A DNA stretch of 64,000 bases, taken from NCBI GenBank assembly GCA_963920525.1, contig OY986438.1, positions 93,610,057 to 93,674,056 on the forward strand, in the 5' to 3' direction. The position numbers and the translations under genes were made by a program. Below are positions 1-10,200 of the stretch, one piece after another. The first letter of the stretch is position 1, and each line of letters opens with the position of its first letter. Below the pieces are notes generated by a model, which was given only the letters and a program-made list of their open reading frames with translations, was not told where the DNA came from and made no database searches. The DNA comes from Dichetophora obliterata (Eukaryota > Arthropoda > Insecta > Diptera > Sciomyzidae).

Positions 1-303
1 CTCGATACCTTGATGTTCCTTGTGCAACTCCTTTAGAATTCTTTTCCGAAAACACTTTGGAATCACCAGGCGTTCATTATACATCAAACAATTGTCTACC
101 ACGCTTAATTCTTCTCTTCTTACATAGGAATTTTTTAAATTTTCCGAAATGATCGTTGGCCACCTGCCATTGGTGAGGTGATTGATGACATCTTGTAAAA
201 CTGGATCAGTTTGCGTTGCTGCACGAATCATTCTGAATGTGACAGGGAGTGCACGTGTAATTTCGTCAGCGATTTGTTTAATTTCTGCTTCCAGTTGAAT
301 ACA

Positions 304-1233
304 GGGTTGCCAATATTCGAAGCGCCCATTTTATTTTTAAATAAATCAAAGAAACCACAATTTTTTGTCTGTTCGTCATGAATATCATTTAATTGGGTTC
401 AAGTGGATTTGCTTACATTATTTCTTGAATATGATGTCTCGTAAATGGTCGCCATTGGCCTCTACGACATATTGTGCCCGTTTTGCAGCATTTTCCATGG
501 TTTTCTTCAACATTTCGATGGGAATGGCGGTTATTTCTTGACGGATGTTGGTTTTCAGCTCTTCTAGGGTCTTTGGCTTGTTGACGTAAACCTTTGATTT
601 CAAATAACCCCACAAAAAGAAGTCTGGAGGCGTTAAATCTGGTGATCTTGGCGGCCAATCGAAATCACCATTTTTTGACATCAAACGGCCAGGGAACAAT
701 TGCTTCAAAAAATCGATTGTAGTGCGGCTTGTGTGTGGTGGCGCGCCGTCTTGTTGAAACCAGTAGTGCCTGATACGCTTTCGACGAACGATTGGCATGA
801 ACAAATTGTTTATCATATCGCGATAACGCTCCTGATTGACAGTAACTCTGTGGCCATTATCATCTTCGAAAAAGAACGGCCCAATGAGCATTTTAGCACA
901 AACGCCGCACCAAACAGTAACTTTTGCATCGTGAAGAGGTACCTCTTGAATCTCTTGTGGATTTTCAGTGGCATAAATATGGCAACTTTGTTTGTTTACC
1001 GTTCCGTTCAACTGAAAATGAGCTTCATCGCTCATTGAGTTGAGTTTTCACTATTGACTTGTTTTGTTGAATGTAAACTTCAACAATTTTAGAGCGTTCG
1101 CGTGGCGTGTACTGTTCCATTGTAAACATTTGCTTGGAATGACGCTTCAAACGCGGTATGTCATTAGTCGATTTGGCATCACTGCTGAAAGTTAAAGTGT
1201 TGCCAGATGGGCGCTTCGAATATTGACAACCCG
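304..1233 (-). mobile_element. Mariner-superfamily deletion derivative inside the gypsy-type element
   Basis: Terminal inverted repeats of 26 bp (304-329 and 1207-1232, one mismatch, GGGTTGCCAATATTCGAAGC type) bound the insert. TACA occurs on both sides (300-303 and 1234-1237), which contains the TA expected for this superfamily. Removing the insert and one TACA leaves the gypsy reading frame uninterrupted, which confirms the boundaries. The insert carries a shortened transposase. Confidence 0.92.
418..1120 (-). pseudogene. IS630/mariner-type transposase with internal deletion
   Basis: The start codon is at 1118-1120 and opens a typical N-terminus (MEQYTPRERSKIVEVYIQ, DUF4817-like helix-turn-helix start). 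After about 25 residues it jumps, in another frame, to a long C-terminal catalytic part (418-1035). That part includes QQDGAPPHTS (second Asp) and WPPRSPDLTPPDFFLWGYLK (third acidic position at the PDLTPPD segment). The middle of the protein, with the rest of the DNA-binding region and the first catalytic Asp, is gone. The junction lies at about 1036-1045. Confidence 0.88.
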
Positions 1234-1237
1234 TACA

Positions 1238-2489
1238 TGTGATGACTGCTTCTTCATTAGGCTTGGTTATGCTGCTAATGAGACGCGATAAAAGATCTGC
1301 TGCACCAAATTGATTTGTAGACACATATTCTAAATTAAAATCATACGACATAAGTGTCGGTGCCCATCGCTGAAGTCTATTTGCAGAGTGAGCTGGAATG
1401 CCTTTTTTTACTGCAGAAAATTGCTAACAATGGCTTATGGTCGGTCTGTAACGTAAATTTCCTTCCGTACAAAAATTTGTGAAATTTTACCACTGCAAAC
1501 ACTAAAGCTAAGCCTTCTTTCTCTATTTGAGAGTAGTTTTTCTCAGCAAGTGTTAGTGCTCTAGAACAATGATAAATTGCTTTCTCTGAGTCGTCTGGGT
1601 ACACGTGACAAATATACGCTCCTAATCCAACGTTGGATGCATCTGCTGCGACTTTGATTGGCAGCTTGGGATTGTAATAAGTCAACAATAAATCCGATGA
1701 CATGAGCTCTTTAAAACGTAAAAAACTTTTTTGGCATTGCTGAGACCAGTTCCACTTCACTTCTTTTTTTAGCAAATGATCTAGAGGTGCACAAAGTTGT
1801 CGCATTTCATTAATAAATTTTCAATAGTAATTCACTGCTTCTAAATAGGCTCTCAGCGTGCTAATGTCGCTTGGAGGCGGTAGCTCTAAAATAGCTGTGA
1901 TTTTCTTTTTATCTGGACGTATTCCGTGTTTATCTATTTGAAAACCCAAATAAATGCAAGTTGTTCCGAAAAATTTACATTTATAAAAATTGACGGTCAT
2001 GTTGTACGAATTAAAACGATTAAAAACTTCTTTTTCGTCAGGCAGTGGCAGCGGAAATGTGTGTGGTTCGAGCTACTCATTGAGCCCTGTTGAGTAATCT
2101 CCACATATGCGTAGACCACCAGACGCTTTTCTAACAAGTACTATAGGGGCAGACCACTTCGAAAACTGTATGGGTGAAATGATTCCCTCGCGTTTCAACC
2201 TCCTCAATTTATTGTCAACTGGCTCCCTTGCCGCGTATGCTTCTGGCCTTTTTGGTCGAAATATTGAAGTTGCATGTGGTTTAAGTTGCAAGTGTACTTT
2301 AAACGCTGTGCAGTGTCCGATTTCGGGTCGAAACACGTTTGGAAACATGCCTTTCAAACTACTGGCTGTAATTATATTATTCACGTGTACGTTGTGACAT
2401 GTTGTGTAGGATGTAATTGGACCTTCAAACAGTTCAAATTGTTCCATTAGGTCAGAGCCCAATAAATTTAGCTGTTGCATTGTAGACAC
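1238..2489 (-). pseudogene. Reverse transcriptase / RNase H with deleted palm core
   Basis: The N-terminal RT segment (2073-2489) and the thumb plus RNase H (1377-1805, with the KVAADASNVGLGAYI and TDHKPL motifs) are recognisable. Translating the gap 1806-2072 shows a jump near 2036: the residues after the fingers continue directly into the segment that follows the catalytic YxDD region. The whole polymerase core between these points is missing, with the frame kept. Two in-frame stops also lie in this gap. The RNase H tail (1238-1351) then runs up to the mariner-like insertion, and continues in the same frame on its other side (1-299). Confidence 0.85.
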
Positions 2490-2548
2490 CGTAATAACTG
2501 CTTGTGCTTGCTTTTTATTTATTTCTACCGCTGCTGTAAATTCGCCGA

Positions 2549-2737
2549 TTATGTTGATTTTGTTTGCGATGAATCTCGTGGTACGTGCTGAGACTGCTGC
2601 AGTGGTGGACGTCCGACTTTAATCCAATTTTGCTCTGAAATGATCGTTATATCAGATCCTGTGTCGAGCTGTAATTTTAAAATTTTATTATTAATTTTAA
2701 ATGACACAAAACGTCTATTTTGAGATACAGAACTCAT
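2549..2737 (-). pseudogene. Retropepsin-like aspartic protease fragment
   Basis: The frame includes LDTGSDITIISEQNW, the active-site Asp-Thr-Gly loop of retrotransposon aspartic proteases. The frame is lost about 20 residues after this motif, so the flap and C-terminal half are out of frame. It sits between gag and RT as expected for a Ty3/gypsy element. Confidence 0.8.
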
Positions 2738-2771
2738 TGCATATACGCTTTTAGTGCTTGTGCGCGTTTTT

Positions 2772-3782
2772 CTAAATTTTTTTCTTTTTAAAAACCTGAC
2801 TGTCCGACGTTTTTGCTTTATTGCGTGCTGAAAAACATGAACAAAATCCTTCTTTATGACCTATAAGACCGCATTGAGTGCATTTATGATTTGTAAAATC
2901 GCAATCGTGCACGAAGTGCATACTACCACACTGCCAGCATGGCCGTTTCGGTAACTCCATTTTGCTCAATTTGTTTTTCGGCTTCGGGTGAACATCGACC
3001 GTTTGAATTTTTGCTGATGTGTGTTCCACCATTTTATCATAATTTTTCAGAATTTTTAAACGTTGAATTTCTGCAACTAAATTATCAACTGCTAGAGGGG
3101 AATCTTCAGTTTCTGTGTCTAGCATGTTCAGCAATCTTGCCCGAATGTCACTGTCATTCGGCGACTGCAAACCGTTAATGAACATAAGACATTTGAAATT
3201 GTCTACAGTGCATTTTTCAATCGAGAAATTTTCACACATGCGATTGACAATTGCTGCATAGCTGACGATATCTGAATTTTCATCACGAACGTGTTGCATG
3301 CACTTGACCCGCAGAGAAAACTGAGACTCCTTACGTCCAAATAATTTTGAAAGCGTAGCGTCTGTGTCGTCGAAAACTATTTCCCTCGGTTTTTTCGGTA
3401 GAATATAGTCTTTGTACTTTTCAAAAACACTTGTGGATATTTTTCTTAGCAGTAGGCGCACTTTTGCTGCATCGTCGAGCTGCTCAGCTTCGATTAGAAA
3501 AACATCTTCATACCTGACGAACCATTTTGAAAAAATTTGATTTTCCTCTGGATCGTATACAAACTCGCGTATGCTTTTTGCGAGCATCTCCACCAAATTC
3601 TCCGCCCCGTTAGCTGCTGCTGTACCTGGTGTACTGGGCACCGGGGATCGCGATGAATTTGTGTTGTTTGTTGGTTGAGTTGCGTTGATTAAACGTTCCA
3701 TGAGCTGTTGCTGTTTTTCTGCTGTCTCCTGTTGCCTCACAAGGAGCTGCGCCACCACATGTTCCGACGAAGTCGACGTCAT
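2772..3782 (-). pseudogene. gag-like ORF with two zinc knuckles (gypsy-type)
   Basis: This open frame of 336 residues is nucleocapsid/capsid-like. The N-terminus is rich in Gln and Glu and likely helical. The middle resembles the retrotransposon gag capsid domain. Near residues 282-320 are two cysteine clusters of the zinc-knuckle type, CWQCGSMHFVHDC and CTQCGLIGHKEGFC. It starts with ATG 45 bp downstream of the LTR, as expected. It is the best preserved part of the element and is open throughout. It is labelled pseudogene because the rest of the polyprotein is broken. Confidence 0.85.
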
Positions 3783-3806
3783 CTTGCGTTTGACTCAGAT
3801 TTTTAA

Positions 3807-3827
3807 GCGTTTTCCTCGTCGCCAAAA
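3807..3827 (-). other. Candidate primer-binding site of the gypsy-type element
   Basis: Immediately after the LTR the minus strand reads TTTTGGCGACGAGG, the usual TGG-type start of a tRNA primer-binding site. The primer tRNA was not identified. Confidence 0.5.
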
Positions 3828-4093
3828 TGTTATGATTGTGAGTTAAAAGATGTAGTTTATCCTAAGATTAGCCTTTATTTACAAGAAATATAAAATAATT
3901 ACAATATAATACAATAATTGAATATTAATTACCGCGTATTATGCAGACGTGTGTTTGCTTTGAAGTCGAATATAAAAAGAACGACAATAGACATAACGTT
4001 TAACGTTCTAACTTTGACATACTTACATAAAATCATAAATATATAGAAACTGTTATTGAACGAGAGCAACTTAAATAACTAGGGTTGCCAACA
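3828..4093 (-). repeat. 5' LTR of the gypsy-type element
   Basis: On the minus strand this 266 bp block starts TGTTGGCAACCC and ends ATCATAACA, giving the usual TG...CA ends. It lies directly upstream of a primer-binding-like region and gag. The outer edge is inferred from the TGT start only, because the matching 3' LTR is outside the window and no second copy is available for comparison. Confidence 0.6.
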
Positions 4094-7071
4094 AAAACAA
4101 AATTTGAAGCTCAAAAATAATAAATTTTGACTGTCAACAGCTTTTCAGATAGTGCCAATTTCATTAAAAAATTGCAACAAACACATAGAAATATTAAAAA
4201 TAATGGTTGACTATTGTAAAGTTGCGAGAATAGTGCTGAAAAAATACATTCAGTTTTAAACACTAAATTTTATTGGAACATTTCAAGAATAGCGACAACT
4301 CCATCATTTGATATCACTAAATCTGAAAAAAATTTCAGGGGCCTTGCTCTGTAATGCGATTCGAAAAGCAAACGCGATTCAACCACCAACATCGCAAGCA
4401 ACGCTTTCTACATCGTTTATAACACAAATATTAATTAAATCGTCTACATTCATATTTGTCATATTTATTTAAATTTTTTGCGAGCAAATGTGTCAATTTT
4501 TGTACCTGTGTTGACAGAAAATGCAACTCACCGTTCACAAGACACACAAAGTAGCGAAAAGTGATACATACAACATGTTGAGTTTCGAGAACGCACCCAA
4601 TGTTCTTTTAGTTACACTATTATAATTTCTTTACTGTTCACTAACATTTATGCTTTCATTAGTTAATTTTTAAATTCAATTTTATATACACTATGCTTCG
4701 TGCGAAGGTGATGGCAGCTGTTTCTTATGTATATTTATTTTCTCGTTTTAATTCTTGTTTAGTCTTATTTACATTAAAAATTTTTGATCTCTGCATGTTT
4801 TAATATTTCTACTTTTACTTTTTATTTTGAAGGTATATTTTGTAAAAGCTTTAATTTAATGTCAGTATTTTTCATTTGTTTTATGTGAACTCTTCTACGC
4901 TATTTTTAATTTGTAATATTCATTTTCCTTTTCATTATTTATATCTATTAATCCTTAATAATTTTACTTTAATTCTTATCTTTTCTAAAACAAATATGGA
5001 TTATTTCTTTTAAAAATTTATAAATGTTTTTACTTATTATATTGAAAACACCTCAATGTTTTTAGTTTGTTTTGTGTGAATTTTTTTATGCTATTTCTTA
5101 AATTTTAATATTTATTTACCTTTAAATTTTTTCATTCATCATATTTAACATTTAATCCTCAATCATTTTCCTTTAATTCTTCGTTATCTTCTGTAAAATA
5201 AATTTGAATTATTTATTTTAAAAGTTCATAAATCTTTTTACTTGATATATTGAAAACAACTCAAAAAATATAAAAACGAATTAATAAAAAAATTAAATTG
5301 TGTTTCTGTTTGCGCTGGTAAAAATTTCCGTTTTAATCTCTAGGGTAGAGGGTGGTCATGATATAACGACATGGGGGGAAAAGATTGCACAGCTGAATCT
5401 GTTGTTGGTGTGAACAGTTCAGATGTATTGTTTTTCATTTCTGTTAAACATGTGTGGCAGAAAGGGATGCCAGATCACACGGATGAGAATCAGAGATGCA
5501 AACCTTGTGACATTTTGATCACCGCTTGAACAATGGCCACAAGTTTTGTATGAAAAATTTTATATGGACGTAACGAAAATCGTGCTATATACGCCGTTTG
5601 TAACAGTTACTGATGTAGCTGGGTTGTTTTGCAATTTAATTTATTTCTCAAAAGTAATCAAAAGTGTAGCCAACACAACATTATTGAAAAAATTATGTAT
5701 TTTTCCAATCTTTTCTCGACTAATAACAGGTCAAAATATTTTGAGTTCCGGTTAAAATTTAAAAAATTCTGCACTCTCAGAGGGCAGCATTTTTCCCCGA
5801 AAAAAGAAAACGCCATAAGTTTATACTTGCGGGAAACATTTTTAAATATTTTTCTATTCAAAATTTATTATTTTTGCTGCAAGTAAATTAATATTCAACA
5901 AATAGAAGCATATTTGAAGCAAAGCATATAAGAAATATTAGTTTTAGAGTAGCCGCATTTTTTGTTTTGGAGTTGTGAGAGGAGCCATGTCCACTTTTGC
6001 TATCTCACATAAATATACTTTTTGTAGTGATTAGCTTTAACAAAAACTAAATTTTCCCCCAATTTGAATGCTTTATCTTGCTATCTTTGAACGAAAGACA
6101 CCGATGCAAACATATTCTGAAATAATTGCATTTTTGATTTTGTAGTTATATGGGAGGCGCTAAGTTCTCTTTTGGAACCTCATATACAGTATTTAGTTTG
6201 ATTAGTTTTAATAAAAGTCATCCTTCTTTTTACTTTGAAGGCTTTAGCTTTTATATGTGACAAGATATTGCGTTTAAGGTGTTGGAGTGACATGGGACGC
6301 GCCACACCCTGTTATCCAATATAACCTTTCATTACTCCTAAACCATATTGTCGGTCCGGAATTTTTCTAGTTTATAGCCGATATAAGATTTTTATTTTTT
6401 GAGATGTACGAAATTTGCAATAAAACAATGAAAAAATAAAAAAATCGTATTTTACAGATTCATAAAATGTGTAATAATATACAAAAACAGTTTTTCAACA
6501 AGTATAATAGATTTATAATAATAATAACTACACTAATAATAATAGTAAACTTAGTTAAGAAGTGTGTTTTTCAATTCTGAAAGTAAAACCCACTGCAATA
6601 ACATGACAATATTAAAAAAAGGATTGATTAACTCAGAATTCATTTAATTTTTTTCTTTCATCTTTATTTATATTATATTTTTTAATTTAACTTTTAAGTT
6701 ATTTATTTAATATTCTTTAAACTTAGACGCTACAAAATTGCATTTTATTTAGTTTTCTTATTTATAAATAAATAATAAATAGTATATTAATTTAAAAAAC
6801 TGTTCAAATAACAATCTATCTTAAAATATTTTTGTAAAGTACTTTTTCAATAACTCACAACTTATGTTATTAGTTTTTTTACAATTTTTTAAGAACGATG
6901 CTTATATTGAAAAAAAATCAACTCAAAAATAAAGGCACCTTACAGTTATAATCCTTATTATGATAACTTTCCAAAAATAAATAAAGTAAAATTTAAATTG
7001 CTGTATGTGCACTGGGAAAATCTACTTCGTTTATCGTAAGAAATATCAGTTCTTTTAGAGAAAGTATCAAA
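4094..7071. other. AT-rich non-coding stretch, no gene recognised
   Basis: No reading frame here resembles a known protein. The short ORFs at 5546-5886 are AT-rich and overlap on both strands. A 43 bp block at 4338-4380 recurs at 26741-26783. Two diverged copies of a roughly 120 bp unit appear near 5945-6070 and 6128-6250, each with a GTTNTGnGAGGnGC-like core. The last few hundred bases are probably the 3' UTR and downstream region of the Spatzle-like gene. Confidence 0.6.
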
Positions 7072-7255
7072 CTATGGGATCATATTGGGCTCTTGAGCTG
7101 CTCCTGTTGAGTATTTTGGTTTGCACACACATCCACTTTCAACAAGCACATAATCTTGGCCGGTAAGGGTTACAGGACCTAACGGTATCACAAGGAACAA
7201 GTAGGGTACGTATGTTTGAGTACACTCGCCACGTACAACATCGCATTCAGAAGAT
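7072..7255 (-). CDS. Spatzle-like gene, last coding exon (second half of cystine knot)
   Basis: This exon carries the last four cysteines (188, 195, 226, 228) and the stop codon TAG at 7072-7074. The acceptor is TCTTACAG. Its amino-acid sequence is free of stops and clearly under coding constraint, in contrast to the AT-rich surroundings. Confidence 0.85.
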
Positions 7256-10200
7256 CTGTAAGAGAAAAATTAATTAAATTTATTTCTTTTTACTGAAATT
7301 GACATGTTTTGAAATATGTAAACAGATCAAAAAATATGACCGGATAAAATTCATAAAATCACCTATTTAATTGAAACTCTTACTCCATAGAGAAGACGCC
7401 TTAATTATATAGAGAAAATATGATTGAATAAAGTTTTTTTCTAAAAATTAACATAATTGTCGTTAATTTGAAAAATTTTTTTAGTGTACTAAATATTTTT
7501 TAATAAAAATAAATAATTTTAATAACAATCTTCAACTTTATAGAAACATCTTCTATTGTCACTCTACGAAGTAAAAGAATATCTATAACAATACACCACA
7601 TTTATTAGGTTTTTAAAAATATAAAATACCAAACTAAATTCTAAAATTAAATTATATTCTGAACTACCAGTTATTTAATTTTTTAAAAAACAATTTACTT
7701 CACTGGTTATACAAATTTCAAATACTTAAATTAGACTAATCTAACTAATTTAACACAAAAAATTACTATTGTTTTCATATACTTGTACCATTAAAGCACA
7801 TCTTGAGATAAATTTCTATTAAGGCACATTTGGTGCCGAAATTAAAAAAAGACACCAAAAAATGCACACCAGGCACCAAACCTACTTTTTCTTAAGCCAA
7901 AATGTACCTAATCTGGTGGAAAAAGCAGTAAGTTGGCAACAGTGATCTATACTATCATATAAAATTGAAGTGAAATTTTTTTTTTGGTAAACTCCAAAAT
8001 TACTGGCGTTTAGTAATTTTAAATAAATAATTAAATAAAAGTTTATATAGCATAAGTTATATAGCATATTTGATTATAGCATTCCGAAATTTTAATAATA
8101 AGTATGGTATATCATAGATGGGCATTTTCCATTACCATTAAATTTCCATAACCACTAACCACCTAGTGGTAATGCAATTTTTTTTCATTACCATAACACG
8201 CTAATAGTAATGCAAATTTATTTGCAAATAATTTAACAAATTTTAATGTTAATGCAAACAATTTGCGTCACCACTGAATTTTTAATGGTGTTAGAAGAAT
8301 TTGACAAAAAATTAGCGACACGAATTTAAAAATGCTAGTTTTAAAAAACCTAATAAATTTTAACTACTACAAATTTTTTTTTTTTTGTTAAACAATTGCT
8401 TCCTCAGACAATAATTTTTTCATCATCGTTATATATTATAAATTTTAGTTACCCTTTCAATCAATTACTTTTCTTGATCAGCAAATTTTTTATTGAAAAG
8501 AAACCACGTCACTAACAGAATTTTATACTTGAAAAATTTTGTACTGGTGGAAATTTTTTTGAAATTTTAGTGGTAATGTAAATTTCTTCCATTGCCATTA
8601 AAAATTTAGTGGTAATGCAAATTTTTTCCATTACTATTAAAATTTTTCATTACCACTAAATTTTAGTAAAATAAAAACATAAATAAAAAAATGCATTTAC
8701 ATTTAGTAAATAAAAGCATGCTCTTCAAAAAATTTTAAGAATCGGATAACAGGAAGGCGAGGCGCCCAGCTCCCAAAGTTGAACCATTTATATGGGTAAA
8801 AAATTGATTTTTTTAAAACAATTCAAAATTATCATTATTAAATTTTTTGTAATGAACTAAGTACATTATCATATTAAGCATACAATTAACATTCTAACGA
8901 GCTTCAATTCGACGAAATTGTATAAAAAATTCGAAATCTACAAAATTTTTTGTGCAGCGAAAATAAACAAATTAATAAATTTCTTTGGCAGAAATTTTTA
9001 TAAATTACGTAATTAAGTTTTTCCGTATTTAAAAAGTATCATACATAAAAAAATCTGTTTAACAAGCTGTTATTTGTTTAAATCGGAAATGGGAAAACTA
9101 CAACACATTTTGTCGACCAACAACAATATAGTTTTACCGAAAATAGTTTCAGCGTACTGAAGATGACATGTAGCGAATACCGAAACAGGCTGTCTAGTCT
9201 GCTGTGTGAATGACTCTATACAAAGTTGTTGTTGTTACTTTCTTTAAACTTGCTCGATATTCACAATTAAAATCATGTAAAAATTCAAAAAGAATAGATC
9301 AAAACTAATTACCATAAGAAAATATTTTCAATTAAAGTACATAATTACTTTTTTTCAAATTTTCAATCGCTTACTAAGCATAGGAAACCTTTTCATCGAA
9401 ATCTGTTGAAAAATGGGAAAACTGCCAAGTTTTTATTACTACTTTCTTGGATGTGTTTTACTGGAAAAATTGAGTTTTTGACAACTTTTGGATGCAAAAA
9501 TTACTTTTTCAAAAGTTAATGGTAATTTTACCCCATTATATTTAAATTTTAAGAACGTTTTTTAACCTTAAACCATTTTCTGCCACGCTACAAAAATTGT
9601 TGAATTTTGTGATATAAAGTATATTTCTAGAGTAATTAGGGTCCCCTGATTCGAAATCAGTCATGAAAGTATTTTAAAGCCCATCTTTTTTTTCGTTATG
9701 CCAAAAACTGAAATGTTCTATTAATCAAACGTTGGCACTTATCCCATTTCTTTCTTCGTGTTAACAGGAGAGAAATGGGTAAGACACTGTCGTTTGCTGG
9801 TAAAATTTTACATAACGTATTTGTATGGGATTTTATGATATGGAATCAGCGAAAATGTTCGATTAATCGAACACTAACTTTGACTCATACCTGTGTCATC
9901 TAGGTGTTGCCAGGTCTTGATTTTTTTATTGCAAAAGATAGCTTTGTCTTTTGGCTGAAATACTTCATTACTTTCTTTTTTTTAGCTATACATATATATT
10001 TAATATTATTTACAAGAAAGGTCTATTGGCAAGGTATTTTTCAACCACACCCCCACCGCATTGAAATTACGGGTGGTGATGGTGAATACTATTTTCAAAT
10101 AGCCAATGATACAAAGTAATATACGATATCAACGATCTTACTGAAATCATTAACCTTCATAGTTAAAAAAATTATTGAAAATGGACAAATTCGATACGTT

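Larger units (their letters stand above)
1..4093 (-). mobile_element. Ty3/gypsy-type LTR retrotransposon, 5' LTR to integrase start, degenerate
   Basis: Read on the minus strand, the order is 5' LTR (3828-4093), primer-binding region, gag with two zinc knuckles (2772-3782), protease (2549-2737), reverse transcriptase and RNase H (about 1238-2489), and the start of integrase (1-299). The translation at 1-60 includes the conserved His spacing at the start of the integrase zinc finger, so the rest of integrase and the 3' LTR lie beyond the left edge. The element is dead: there are stops in RT, a frameshift after protease, a large in-frame deletion of the RT catalytic core near 2036, and a mariner-like insertion at 304-1233. 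No envelope-like gene is visible in the part present. The gag style resembles the Mag/K02A2.6-like group, but I could not test the clade. Confidence 0.9.

Noticed and set aside
2107..2397. 96-residue plus-strand ORF
   Set aside because: Shadow frame antisense to the gypsy-type RT.
5546..5886. Small ORFs near 5546-5886
   Set aside because: AT-rich, overlapping on both strands, no recognisable domain.
9904..10119. 71-residue ORF with a hydrophobic stretch
   Set aside because: It lies inside the long-arm element; no family resemblance, and hydrophobic runs are expected from T-rich DNA.
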